The translations under genes and the position numbers were made by a program. Positions 17,020 through 24,976 of a stretch of 53,771 nt of DNA are shown in pieces. The DNA lies in assembly GCF_002979415.1 (NCBI RefSeq), contig NZ_PCOT01000028.1, forward strand, positions 1 through 53,771, read 5' to 3'. A model generated the notes under the pieces. That model was not told the origin of the DNA and did no database searches. It saw only the letters and a list, made by a program, of their open reading frames with translations. The stretch comes from Microbacterium sp. MYb72 (GTDB lineage Bacteria; Actinomycetota; Actinomycetes; Actinomycetales; Microbacteriaceae). Position 1 is the first letter of the stretch; the number at the start of each line of letters is the position of its first letter.

Positions 17020-18117
17020 TCAGGGTGCGTCGTCGACGACGGTGACCGTGCGCACAGTCACGTAGTCCGGCACGTCATCCGGCACGACTGCCCCGTTCGT
17101 CCCTTCGCCGAAGGTGACCGCATACCGAAGAACAAGGCCTGTGCGCGTGTCGATCTCGATCGCTTCGCGTCGCTCTTGCTCGGCATTGGTCAAGTAGCTC
17201 AGCGTGACGGCGTTGTCGTTCACACTGTCGATCCGCCCTCCCGGCACCATGCTGAGCGCGCGGAACATCGCGGAACGCAGATCCGCCGGAGCGGCGTTCA
17301 GCTGCAGCTCCTGGATGAATGAGTTCGCGATGAGGGCGTCCTCATCCATGCCATCGTGGGGCCCCAACCAGCTCCGCGTCCAATCGAGCAGCGCAACTGG
17401 ATCCCGCGGCATCATCGGATAGGCCGCGATGTTGGCGTTCGAGGATCCGGACCCCCCAGGGGTGCGCTGCACCGACTCCTGCATCCATGAGACACCGTCA
17501 AGCCATCGCTCTGACTGTGCAGCCGCATCGGCGCCGAAGAGCTCGGTGACGGACATCTGTGCATGGAACACATCGACCCAGTCGTCTGTCACCGAGGCCG
17601 GGATGTACGAAGTGTAGGAGCTGTCGGCGACCCATCCAGCGGTCGCCTGCTCACGGGTTGCCTTCACCGGCTCATCCGGCGACCAGAGAACGAGATGGCG
17701 CGTCTGGTGCTCGATCTTGAGATACTGCCCAGGACCGGCGACCGGGGACTCGTGCGCTGCGGAGGCGCTCGCTGCGCCCATGAGCACGCCCTTCACCGTC
17801 AGCGGCTGCGGGGTCGGCGACGATTCCGCAGGGGTCCGTGTAGGTTCCGCACTGTGTGCCGGCCGGTTCGTTGGATTCGCATGGCTCACGGGTTCCGGTG
17901 CCGACATCATGGACCCCAGGATCACACCGGCCGTCACGGCCGCGCCTCCGGCGACAAGTGATCCGGCGACAATCCACGGGCGGCGTGCCACTCGGGTTCT
18001 CGCGGGCCTTTGCTCCCCCCGTATCTCCGCCATGAGAAGCGAGCGCGCCGCGCTGAGGTTCTCGTCGGCGCCATCGATCTCCGGCTTGGTCTCCCGCACC
18101 TTCTCAAACACGTCCAA
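17020..18117 (-). CDS. Single-pass membrane partner of ECF sigma factor, copy 2 (CU044_5270-like)
   Basis: The 365-aa paralogue of the 15006-16118 gene has a cytoplasmic N-terminus (MDVFEKVRETK...), a transmembrane helix at about 48-69, a Pro/Ser/Thr-rich stalk (about 77-105) and an extracytoplasmic domain of about 250 residues. The two copies share layout and termini but have diverged strongly in the outer domain, which suggests that they sense different signals (inference). It overlaps the sigma gene at 18104 by 14 bases. No catalytic motif is recognised. Confidence 0.75.
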   Translation of the reverse strand: MDVFEKVRETKPEIDGADENLSAARSLLMAEIRGEQRPARTRVARRPWIVAGSLVAGGAAVTAGVILGSMMSAPEPVSHANPTNRPAHSAEPTRTPAESSPTPQPLTVKGVLMGAASASAAHESPVAGPGQYLKIEHQTRHLVLWSPDEPVKATREQATAGWVADSSYTSYIPASVTDDWVDVFHAQMSVTELFGADAAAQSERWLDGVSWMQESVQRTPGGSGSSNANIAAYPMMPRDPVALLDWTRSWLGPHDGMDEDALIANSFIQELQLNAAPADLRSAMFRALSMVPGGRIDSVNDNAVTLSYLTNAEQERREAIEIDTRTGLVLRYAVTFGEGTNGAVVPDDVPDYVTVRTVTVVDDAP

Positions 18118-18694
18118 CGGACTCTCCCTTCTGCTCCTGCTTCTCGAATGCGCGGATCCTGCGCTCGGGGTCCAGACGTCTGCGCACCCTGTTCAACCGC
18201 GAACGCACAGTGCCGACAGGGACGTCGAGTGCGACCGCGATCTCGTCGTAGCTCAACCCCTCCCACGCGTAGAGCAAGAGGGTCTCCCTATCTTTGGGGG
18301 CCAATGCGGCGATGCGCGTCTTGAGCGTCGCGACCTCCCGCTCGGCGTCGACGCGAGCCATCGCATCCTCCAACCCTCCAAGCGATGAGTGATCCTGCCG
18401 CGAGACGGATGCCGCGAACGACAGCCACTGCTTCGCCTCCACGGCACGATGCCTGCGGATCAGGCGGGACGCGATCCCCAGCAGCCACGGCGAGGCGGAC
18501 TCGGCATCGACGTCGAAGTCGGCGCGCCTGCGGAACGCCACGAGGAACGTCTCGCTCAGCACGTCCTCCGCCGCTCCGCGGCCGACACGATAGGTCGCGA
18601 ACGCGTTGATCGTACGCGCGTGCCGATCGAAGAGCTCTGCGAACGCCGCCGGCTGATGAAGAGATCGTTGGATGATCTCGCTGTCTGTGCTCAC
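18104..18694 (-). CDS. ECF-type RNA polymerase sigma factor, copy 2
   Basis: The 196-aa sigma factor is a close paralogue of the one at 16093: identical start MSTDSEIIQRSL, then QPAAFAELFDRHA, region 2 with DVLSETFLVAF, and region 4 with YDEIAVALDVPVGTVRSR. It starts with GTG and is led by the same GAACT-N17-CAATA element. With two sigma factors this similar in the DNA-binding parts, cross-recognition of each other's promoters is likely (inference). It is the first gene of the tandem island in transcription order. Confidence 0.9.
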   Translation of the reverse strand: MSTDSEIIQRSLHQPAAFAELFDRHARTINAFATYRVGRGAAEDVLSETFLVAFRRRADFDVDAESASPWLLGIASRLIRRHRAVEAKQWLSFAASVSRQDHSSLGGLEDAMARVDAEREVATLKTRIAALAPKDRETLLLYAWEGLSYDEIAVALDVPVGTVRSRLNRVRRRLDPERRIRAFEKQEQKGESVGRV

Positions 18695-18727
18695 ACTGTC
18701 TATTGTCTGAGCGTCTCCGATGAGTTC
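18692..18727 (-). promoter_or_regulatory. Candidate ECF sigma promoter of sigma copy 2
   Basis: On the - strand GAACT (18727-18723), 17 bases, CAATA (18705-18701), 6 bases and the GTG at 18694. Layout is identical to that of copy 1, with a diverged spacer. Confidence 0.6.
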
Positions 18728-18751
18728 ACGTTTTCTCCATTCACAGGAGAT

Positions 18752-19324
18752 TCACCTCAGGTCGAGTCTCATCAGCACCCGTGGGTACCCGTCGAGCACC
18801 GACCCGGTCTCGGCGGCCTTCGTGAAACCCGCCTGTTCGAAGAGGCTCCTCGTGCCGACGTAGGCCATCGTCAGGTTCACCTTCTCGCCGTCGTTGTCGA
18901 CCGGATACCCCTCGACGGCAGGGGCGCCTCTCTCGCGCGCGTAAGCGATCGCGCCCTGGATCAGGGCGTGCGAGACACCCTGCTTGCGGAACCCGGGACG
19001 CACCCGGAAGCACCACAGCGACCACACGTCGAGATCGTCGACCTGCGGGATGAGCCGATTGGTCGCGAAGCTCGTGTCCCGCCGCGGGTGGAGCGCGGCC
19101 CACCCCACCGGCTCCCCGTCGAGATAGGCGATGACCCCGGGCGGCGGATCCTGGTGGCACAGCCCGCGCACCCGTTCTGCGCGCTCGGGGCCGCGAAGGG
19201 AGACGTTCTCCTTGTTCCCGATCCGGTAGCTCAGGCAGAAGCACACGTTGGACGTCGGCTTCTTGGGGCCGACGAGCAGCGCCACATCGTCGAACTCGGT
19301 CGCCGGACGCACCTCGATGCTCAT
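18752..19324 (-). CDS. GNAT family N-acetyltransferase
   Basis: The 190-aa protein has a GNAT core with WSLWCFRVRPGFRKQGVS (acetyl-CoA loop RKQGVS) and a C-terminal FEQAGF motif. The N-terminal half contains SNVCFCLSYR and a P-P-G turn before VIAYLDGEPVGW. This N-terminal pattern is shared by a group of actinobacterial GNAT proteins of unknown substrate. I prefer the ATG at 19324 (MSIEVRPA) over an upstream in-frame start because it begins the first GNAT strand. GAGACT, a one-base variant of the -10 pattern, sits 6 bases upstream. Confidence 0.82.
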   Translation of the reverse strand: MSIEVRPATEFDDVALLVGPKKPTSNVCFCLSYRIGNKENVSLRGPERAERVRGLCHQDPPPGVIAYLDGEPVGWAALHPRRDTSFATNRLIPQVDDLDVWSLWCFRVRPGFRKQGVSHALIQGAIAYARERGAPAVEGYPVDNDGEKVNLTMAYVGTRSLFEQAGFTKAAETGSVLDGYPRVLMRLDLR

Positions 19325-19358
19325 GCGCCCAGTCTCGCGCACGCCTCCGACATGCCTT

Positions 19359-20081
19359 CTACTTCGCCGCGACGATGCGCTGATCGGTGTTCGAGTAGGT
19401 GATCCGATCCGCGATGCTGCCTACGAGGCCCATGCTGACGTTCAGCAGCCCCGGCTCGACGTCGGTGAGCGGCGGTGGCGTGTCGGTGCCGAGCGTCAGC
19501 GGGGCGCCGCCCATCGACGAAGCGGTCACCGACCCGATGTAGACGGTGACATCGCCCTGCAGGGACATGGTGTCGGCCGTCGTGACCAGGCCCGGTCCGT
19601 TCGGCGGCCGCACGGTGAGGGAGAAGCCCTCGATCGTGATGGAGTCGGCGGTGATCTTCAGCGCGCGGACGCTGCCTCCGCCGACCGTCGGCACGCTGAC
19701 GATCGATATCCCCTTCAGCCCCGTGAACGAGAGGAAGCTCGACCCCATCGACGCGGGCGTGCCCGTGAACACCGGCGCGCCCTCGTCGATCGGCGCAGGC
19801 ACGGGCTCGGACGGCTCCGGTGTCGCTGACGGATCGACGGGGGCCACCGGACCGACGGAGGGTGTCGGAACCGTGGGCGTCTCCGGGGCGGTGGGCGGCG
19901 CCGGATCCGTCGGGGACGGCGCCGAGGGTGTCGGGCTCGGCGAGGGCGACGGGCAGTAGATCAGCGGGATGCAGAAGCCGGCGTCGCGGTACTGCGGCGC
20001 CGCCGCGGCGCCGAGGATCGACGGCATCACGACCAGGGACGCCACCAGCAGAGCGGCGAGGCTCGGGCGGCGGGAGGTCAC
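19359..20081 (-). CDS. Secreted protein with Pro/Ser/Thr-rich linker, third gene of the DUF6230/DUF6114 operon
   Basis: The 240-aa protein begins with a signal peptide (about 1-28, ending GAAAA) and a short segment with two cysteines (GFCIPLIYC). A Pro/Ser/Thr-rich linker spans about 44-97. A beta-rich C-terminal domain with alternating short hydrophobic strands follows (SFLSFTGLKGISIVS, LKITADSITIEGFSL). I know no function. The GTG start overlaps the DUF6114 stop (GTGA), so all three genes form one coupled operon. The linker suggests that the domain is held away from the membrane or attached to the wall; no sorting motif is seen. Confidence 0.72.
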   Translation of the reverse strand: MTSRRPSLAALLVASLVVMPSILGAAAAPQYRDAGFCIPLIYCPSPSPSPTPSAPSPTDPAPPTAPETPTVPTPSVGPVAPVDPSATPEPSEPVPAPIDEGAPVFTGTPASMGSSFLSFTGLKGISIVSVPTVGGGSVRALKITADSITIEGFSLTVRPPNGPGLVTTADTMSLQGDVTVYIGSVTASSMGGAPLTLGTDTPPPLTDVEPGLLNVSMGLVGSIADRITYSNTDQRIVAAK

Positions 20082-20527
20082 GACGTCGTCACCTCGTCCG
20101 CTCCGTCCGGCGCCGCCGCGGATGTCGCCTTCGGTCCCATCCAGGCCACGACGAGGATTCCGCCGACCGTCGAGAGCAGCATGCCGATCAGGAAACCGCC
20201 GAGGTTCACCCCGATCAGCGAATAGATCGCGACGGCGAGGGCGATGACGCCGTAGAAGATGTGATGCGTCGGCATCGCGATGGCGAGGATGCCGAGCAGC
20301 AGCAGGAGCACCGGGATGATCGTGGCCTGCATGCCCTCGATGCCCATCTGCACGTGCAGGTGCCCGATGTCCAGCTGCCCGGAGAAGAACATCTCCACGC
20401 CGCCGAGCGCGACGAGCACCCCGCCGATGAAGGGGCGCCGCCTGCGCCAGGATCGGAATCCTCCGGGCTCGGCAGGAACCATTGCGGCTTCCTCATCGAT
20501 CACGGCATCCGCTCCGTTCAGAAGCAT
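20078..20527 (-). CDS. DUF6114 family membrane protein
   Basis: The 149-aa protein has a charged N-terminus (about 1-31) and four hydrophobic segments (about 32-50, 68-85, 89-104 and 107-130), matching DUF6114, a small integral membrane family of unknown function in actinobacteria. The start at 20527 lies inside the last 10 bases of the DUF6230 gene and so is translationally coupled. From memory, the two families commonly sit side by side in streptomycetes, which suggests a complex of one membrane and one exported subunit (inference). Confidence 0.78.
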   Translation of the reverse strand: MLLNGADAVIDEEAAMVPAEPGGFRSWRRRRPFIGGVLVALGGVEMFFSGQLDIGHLHVQMGIEGMQATIIPVLLLLLGILAIAMPTHHIFYGVIALAVAIYSLIGVNLGGFLIGMLLSTVGGILVVAWMGPKATSAAAPDGADEVTTS

Positions 20528-21135
20528 CCCTGCGAACCGTCCGTGAGCTCGAGCGTCATCCCGGTCAGAGTGAACACGGACGCCTGGGTGCTCCATGCCG
20601 TCTGCTGCAGGTTCTTGATCGAGACCGTGTCGGAGTCCTGGGCGAAGTCGCCGGCGCTGCCCTTGGCCTCGGTGTTGACCGTGGAGGCGTCGACGCCGAT
20701 CCTGATCTTGCCGAAGGAGGCATCGCCCTTGAGTCCGGTCATGCCGATCTGCAGATCGCTCGCGGTCGCCGGGTTGCCGCCGCCCCCCGCTTTGATGAGC
20801 ACTCCGACCGTGCCGAGGGGCGTCTCCGTGATGACGGACTGGCAGAGATCGCTCAGCGTCGCGCTCTTGATGTTCGCGATCGCGACCGTGTGCTCGACGC
20901 CCTCGGAGTCCGTGGCCACTCCCGCGTACTGCGAGAAGCCGGTGCCTTCGAGCTGGCTGGCGCCGATCTGGAACTGGCTTCCCGATACGGCGAACGACAC
21001 GGGAACGGCGCCCTGCGCCACTCCCCCGAGCAGGGATGCCGCGACGATGCCGACGGGGACGGCGACGAGCGTGATCCGGCCGGCGTGAGATGCCGTGGCT
21101 TTCGACAGCGCCTGAGAGAGCTTCGGGAACTTCAT
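20518..21135 (-). CDS. DUF6230 family exported protein
   Basis: The 205-aa protein has an N-terminal hydrophobic segment (about 20-42) acting as signal or anchor, followed by a beta-rich domain with the family-like start VPVSFAVSGSQFQIGA. It has two cysteines, one in LSDLCQSV and one near the C-terminus (SQGCF), which could form a disulfide outside the cell. Function is unknown; related proteins are sometimes annotated as cholesterol esterase, a label I would not trust. The ATG at 21135 has a strong GGAGGAGG site. A -35 TTGACT and -10 TAGTAT lie upstream, overlapped by an inverted repeat. Confidence 0.78.
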   Translation of the reverse strand: MKFPKLSQALSKATASHAGRITLVAVPVGIVAASLLGGVAQGAVPVSFAVSGSQFQIGASQLEGTGFSQYAGVATDSEGVEHTVAIANIKSATLSDLCQSVITETPLGTVGVLIKAGGGGNPATASDLQIGMTGLKGDASFGKIRIGVDASTVNTEAKGSAGDFAQDSDTVSIKNLQQTAWSTQASVFTLTGMTLELTDGSQGCF

Positions 21136-21181
21136 CGATCCTCCTCCTTCGCACGGACGACGGCGTCCACGCGATATCTCG

Positions 21182-21210
21182 ATACTAAGCACAATTGACC
21201 AGGAGTCAAT
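21182..21210 (-). promoter_or_regulatory. Promoter of the DUF6230 operon with overlapping inverted repeat operator
   Basis: On the - strand a -35 TTGACT (21209-21204), 16-bp spacer and -10 TAGTAT (21187-21182). A perfect inverted repeat, ATTGAC-N5-GTCAAT (21194-21210), covers the -35 box and part of the spacer. This is a natural operator for the divergent TetR regulator. Confidence 0.6.
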
Positions 21211-21221
21211 ACCATTCTGGC

Positions 21222-21236
21222 TAGGCTTCTCGCATG
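21222..21236 (+). promoter_or_regulatory. -10 element of a probable leaderless tetR transcript
   Basis: TAGGCT at 21222-21227, then 6 bases, then the ATG at 21234. The inverted repeat at 21194-21210 lies over its -35 region, so autorepression is possible. Confidence 0.6.
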
Positions 21237-21833
21237 TCCTCCGAGCAGCGATCTCGCCTCAGCCCCGATCAGCGCCGCGCGCAGCTCATCGCCATCGGAG
21301 TGGGCTTTCTCGCCGAGCACCCGCTGGAGGAGCTGACGATCGAGGAGCTCGCCGCCCGCGCGGGAGTGTCCAAGGCACTGATCTTCCACTACTTCGACAG
21401 CAGGCAGGGCGTGGAACGCGCGATCGTGACCACCGCGCGCGACAGCCTCCTCCTTGCCAGCGAGCCCCGCCCTGACCTGCCGCCGCGCGAGCGCATCCAC
21501 GACACGCTCCTGCGCATCGCCGGATTCGTCCGCGAGCACAGCGGGACGTTCTCCTCGCTCGTCCGGGGCGTCGCCAGCGGCGACTCCGCCGTGCGCGCGA
21601 TCGTCGACGAGTCGCGCGAGCTGAACGCCCTGCGCCTCCTCGAGGCCTTCACCGAACTCGGCATACCCGACTCCGCGGCGCTCCGGGTGGCGCTGCGCGC
21701 GTGGGTGTCGTTCACCGAGGAGACCCTGCTCGAGCTCATCGTCGATCGCCGCGCCGATGACGACGCGGTCGTCGAGTTCCTGGAGCAGACACTGGACGGC
21801 GTCGTGGACGCCGCAGGGAGAGCCCGCTTCTAG
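21234..21833 (+). CDS. TetR/AcrR family transcriptional regulator
   Basis: The 199-aa protein has a typical N-terminal TetR helix-turn-helix (about 16-62: [20 protein letters not shown], then [15 protein letters not shown]) and a helical ligand-binding C-terminal domain. It is divergent from the DUF6230-DUF6114-secreted protein operon, with a shared 98-bp intergenic region holding a 17-bp inverted repeat. It most likely represses that operon; the inducer is unknown. The gene ends with a 3-base overlap against the convergent rluD stop, leaving no room for a terminator. Confidence 0.9.
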   Translation: MSSEQRSRLSPDQRRAQLIAIGVGFLAEHPLEELTIEELAARAGVSKALIFHYFDSRQGVERAIVTTARDSLLLASEPRPDLPPRERIHDTLLRIAGFVREHSGTFSSLVRGVASGDSAVRAIVDESRELNALRLLEAFTELGIPDSAALRVALRAWVSFTEETLLELIVDRRADDDAVVEFLEQTLDGVVDAAGRARF

Positions 21834-22759
21834 ACGCCGACTTCGCCGCGCAGCACAGCGAGCGCGTGCCGGAAGTCCGCGGGGTACGGCGACTCGAACT
21901 GCACCCACTCCCCCGTCGCGGGATGGGCGAACCCCAGCTGGTGGGCGTGCAGCCACTGGCGGGTGAGTCCCAGCCGCGCGGAGAGAGTCGGATCGGCGCC
22001 GTAGAGCGGGTCGCCCACGCACGGATGCCGCAGAGCGGCCATGTGCACGCGGATCTGGTGCGTGCGCCCCGTCTCGAGATGGATCTCGAGCAGAGAGGCG
22101 CCGGGGAACGCCTCGAGGGTCTCGTAGTGGGTCACCGACGACTTGCCGTCCGGCGTGACGGCGAACTTCCACGAATGGTTCGGATGCCGTCCGATCGGGG
22201 CGTCGATCGTCCCGACCAGCGGGTCGGGGTGCCCCTGCACGACCGCGTGGTAGATCTTCTCGACCGTACGCTCCTTGAAGGCCCGCTTCAGGGCGGTGTA
22301 CGCGGACTCCGTCTTCGCGACGACCATGAGGCCGCTGGTGCCGACGTCGAGCCGATGGACGACGCCCTGACGCTCGGGGGCGCCCGTCGTCGCCACGCGG
22401 AAGCCGGCCGCGGCCAGTGCGCCGACGACGGTCGGTCCCTCCCAGCCCAGAGAAGGGTGCGCCGCGACGCCGGTGGGCTTGTCGACGACGACGATGTCAT
22501 CGTCGTCGTACACGATGCCGAGCTCAGGAACGGCGATCGGCACGATCCGCGGCTCCTCCTTCGGCTGCCACTCGACGTCCAGCCAGCCGCCAGCGCGAAG
22601 GCGATCGGACTTGTCGAGAAGCGCGCCGTCGAGCCGCACACCGCCCGCGGCCGCGACGTCGGCGGCGAAGGTTCGGGAGAACCCGAGCATCTTCGCGAGA
22701 GCCGCATCGACGCGTACGCCGTCGAGCCCGTCCGGGACCGGGAGGGACCGCGATTCCAC
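21830..22759 (-). CDS. rluD: RluA family 23S rRNA pseudouridine synthase (RluD-like)
   Basis: The 309-aa protein has an N-terminal S4 RNA-binding domain (about 12-75) and an RluA-type catalytic domain with the motif [17 protein letters not shown], where the aspartate of RLD is the catalytic residue. Other family marks are [13 protein letters not shown] and [10 protein letters not shown]. It isomerises uridines in 23S rRNA; the exact positions are not predictable. The GTG start is two bases past the lspA stop, so lspA and rluD are coupled, an arrangement common in bacteria. Confidence 0.92.
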   Translation of the reverse strand: MESRSLPVPDGLDGVRVDAALAKMLGFSRTFAADVAAAGGVRLDGALLDKSDRLRAGGWLDVEWQPKEEPRIVPIAVPELGIVYDDDDIVVVDKPTGVAAHPSLGWEGPTVVGALAAAGFRVATTGAPERQGVVHRLDVGTSGLMVVAKTESAYTALKRAFKERTVEKIYHAVVQGHPDPLVGTIDAPIGRHPNHSWKFAVTPDGKSSVTHYETLEAFPGASLLEIHLETGRTHQIRVHMAALRHPCVGDPLYGADPTLSARLGLTRQWLHAHQLGFAHPATGEWVQFESPYPADFRHALAVLRGEVGV

Positions 22760-22761
22760 GG

Positions 22762-23394
22762 TCAGCGGCTCTCGGAGGGCGCGTCGTCGCCGGGTTCTCC
22801 GTCGACGCGATCCTGGCCCTCTGCACGACGCTCGGCGATCGCGACCGCCTCGGCCTCCTCGTCGGTCTCGACGACGACGTGATCCCGCTCACGCGTGCCG
22901 TCGAAGCGCAGTCCGAACACGACCAGCAGGGCGACGGAGATCATGCCGGTGACGATGAAGATGTCCGCGACGTTGAAGATCGCCGGGAGCATCCACGGCA
23001 TGGAGATCATGTCGACGACGTGCCCGACGCCGAAGCCGGGCTCGCGGAACAGGCGATCGGTGAGGTTTCCGAGCACGCCGCCGAGCAGCGCGCCGAGCAC
23101 GACGGCCCACAGGCGCGAACGCAGGCCGAAGGCCTTCCAGACGATCACGCCCGCGACCACGGTGAGCGCGATCGTGAAGATCCACGTGACCTCGGAGCCG
23201 AGCGAGAACGCGGCGCCGGAGTTGCGGATGTAGAAGAGCTGCAGGAAGTCACCCAGGACCGGTACGGCCTCCTCTTTGGGGAGGTTCTCGATGGTGAGGT
23301 GCTTCACAAACTGATCGGCGGCCAGCACGACCGCTGCGAGAATCGCAACGATCGCACCGGCCGCCGACCGACGAAGGGGACGGCGTCCTGACAA
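22762..23394 (-). CDS. lspA: Lipoprotein signal peptidase (signal peptidase II)
   Basis: LspA is an aspartic protease in the membrane that removes signal peptides from lipidated prolipoproteins such as CtaC. The 210-aa protein has four hydrophobic segments and the two catalytic aspartates in GNLTDRLFR and FNVADIFI. The C-terminal ~45 residues are an acidic tail ([19 protein letters not shown]), longer than in enteric LspA and usual in actinobacteria. The apparent start is a TTG, 9 bases after the divIVA stop, with only a weak AAGG site; a later start would remove part of the first helix. Confidence 0.94.
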   Translation of the reverse strand: MSGRRPLRRSAAGAIVAILAAVVLAADQFVKHLTIENLPKEEAVPVLGDFLQLFYIRNSGAAFSLGSEVTWIFTIALTVVAGVIVWKAFGLRSRLWAVVLGALLGGVLGNLTDRLFREPGFGVGHVVDMISMPWMLPAIFNVADIFIVTGMISVALLVVFGLRFDGTRERDHVVVETDEEAEAVAIAERRAEGQDRVDGEPGDDAPSESR

Positions 23395-23403
23395 GAGGGC
23401 GCC

Positions 23404-24006
23404 TTACAGACCGATCGCGGAGACCGGCGTGGAGTCCGTCGACGCCGACTTCTCGTCGAGGTCGCGGAGCTGACCCTCGATGTAGCCGCGCAGCTGCGAA
23501 CGGTAATCGCGCTCGAAGTTGCGGAGCTCGGTGATGCGGGCCTCGAGCGTGTTGCGCTCGCGCTCGAGACGAGCGGTCTCTTCGCGCTGCTTCGCCTCAG
23601 CCTCGGTGCGGATGCGGTTGACCTCGTTCTCGGCGTCGGCGATGAGCTGGTTGCGCTTCGCCTCACCCTCGGCGACGTGCTCGTCGTGCAGACGCTGCGC
23701 GAGCTCGATGATGCCGGCGGTAGCCGTGGCGGAGCCGGACGGAGCGGGCTCTGCGGCGACCGGAGCGGGCACCTCTGCGACGGGAGCGGGGGCGGGAGCC
23801 TCGGCGACAGGCGCGGCCTCTGCGGGCGCTGCGCCGGACTCGTAAGCGGCGAGCTTCGCCTTCAGCTCGGTGTTCTCCTCGATGGCCTTGCGCCACTCGA
23901 TGACGATCTCGTCGAGGAAGTCGTCCACCTCGTCCGGGTCGAAGCCGTCCTTGAAGCGGACGTGCTGGAACTGCTTGGTGACGACGTCATCCGGGGTGAG
24001 TGCCAT
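23404..24006 (-). CDS. divIVA: DivIVA/Wag31 polar growth protein
   Basis: The 200-aa protein has the conserved N-terminal membrane-binding domain MALTPDDVVTKQF with FDPDEVDDFLDEI, then a short coiled coil, an Ala/Pro/Glu linker (about 52-92) and a long C-terminal coiled coil (about 98-185). Wag31/DivIVA self-assembles at poles and septum and directs apical wall synthesis in actinobacteria. GAAGGAG precedes the ATG. TATGCT at 24093-24098 could be a -10 for an own promoter within the cluster. It is shorter than mycobacterial Wag31 mainly in the linker. Confidence 0.96.
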   Translation of the reverse strand: MALTPDDVVTKQFQHVRFKDGFDPDEVDDFLDEIVIEWRKAIEENTELKAKLAAYESGAAPAEAAPVAEAPAPAPVAEVPAPVAAEPAPSGSATATAGIIELAQRLHDEHVAEGEAKRNQLIADAENEVNRIRTEAEAKQREETARLERERNTLEARITELRNFERDYRSQLRGYIEGQLRDLDEKSASTDSTPVSAIGL

Positions 24007-24159
24007 GGTGGCTCCTTCGATGATTTCGGTTGCCAGTTGTGAATGGCGCGGTCGTGATGTGGCGCGAACCCGGGGCGCGCACCTGGGAGCCAAGCATAGT
24101 CCTCGCTCCTGTCAGCCGCGACGCCGCAACACCAGGGCGCGACGAAAGTCGGGAATCTC

Positions 24160-24456
24160 TCAGATGAAGATCCGCACGATGTTCATGAGGATCAGCACGA
24201 CGAGGATCGTCAGCGAGAAGCCGAAGTCCAAGGAGATCGAGCCGATGCGCAGCGGAGGGATGAACCGCCGGAAGAACCGGATCGGCGGGTCCGTCAGCGT
24301 GTAGGCGAACTCGGCGGCGACGAGGCCGGCGCCCTTGGGACGCCATTCCCTGTTGAACATCGGGATGTAGTCGAGAATCAGGCGCGCGAAGAGAACCAGA
24401 AGGTACAGCAGCAACGCCAGGTGGACGATGCTGGCGACGACGGAGACCAGCTCCAC
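24160..24456 (-). CDS. YggT family membrane protein
   Basis: The 98-aa protein carries two hydrophobic regions (about 5-27 and 73-96) separated by the family segment FIPPLRIGSISLDF preceded by TDPPIRFFRR. YggT proteins are small membrane proteins of unclear role, usually found between sepF and divIVA in actinobacteria, as here. The GTG start lies three bases past the sepF stop, so the two are co-translated. Confidence 0.9.
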   Translation of the reverse strand: MELVSVVASIVHLALLLYLLVLFARLILDYIPMFNREWRPKGAGLVAAEFAYTLTDPPIRFFRRFIPPLRIGSISLDFGFSLTILVVLILMNIVRIFI

Positions 24457-24459
24457 GGG

Positions 24460-24933
24460 CTACGACTGATCGAAGCCCGCAGACTCGGCGTCTGCGTGCG
24501 CGATTCCCCCGTGACCGGAGATCGCGATGTTCTCCGGAGACAGCAGGAACACCTTCGAGGTGACCCGCTCGATACGGCCGTAGAGGCCGAGCGAGAGCCC
24601 GCTGGCGAAGTCGATGAGACGCCGCGCGTCGGCGTCGCTCATCTGCGAGAGGTTGATGATGACCGGCACACCCTCGCGGAAGCTCTCAGCGATGAGCTGA
24701 GCGTCGCGGTACTGCTTCGGGTGCACGGTGAGGATCTCGTTCACTGCCCCTCCTGCGGGCTGACGCACGGCGACCGGGCGGCGCAGCGGCGTGATGGGAG
24801 CCGGGGTCGGCTCTTCGCTCGCGCGCTCGCGCTCCCGGTGGGAGCGGGCCGGTGCCTGCGTCTCTTCTTCGTAGACCTCTTCCTCGTCGGCGAGGCCGAG
24901 ATACACCATGGTCTTCTTCAGCGGGTTACCCAT
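24460..24933 (-). CDS. sepF: Cell division protein SepF
   Basis: SepF anchors FtsZ to the membrane in organisms lacking FtsA, which fits the absence of ftsA here. The 157-aa protein has an N-terminal amphipathic membrane-binding helix ([19 protein letters not shown]), a charged linker (about 20-60) and the SepF core domain from about 65 to 145, with [20 protein letters not shown] strong GGAGGA site precedes the ATG. It lies downstream of ftsZ and yggS in the cluster. Confidence 0.95.
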   Translation of the reverse strand: MGNPLKKTMVYLGLADEEEVYEEETQAPARSHRERERASEEPTPAPITPLRRPVAVRQPAGGAVNEILTVHPKQYRDAQLIAESFREGVPVIINLSQMSDADARRLIDFASGLSLGLYGRIERVTSKVFLLSPENIAISGHGGIAHADAESAGFDQS

Positions 24934-24976
24934 TGTGTCCTCCGGTTCGAACGATTCGGGTTGGTCTTGTGACAGG

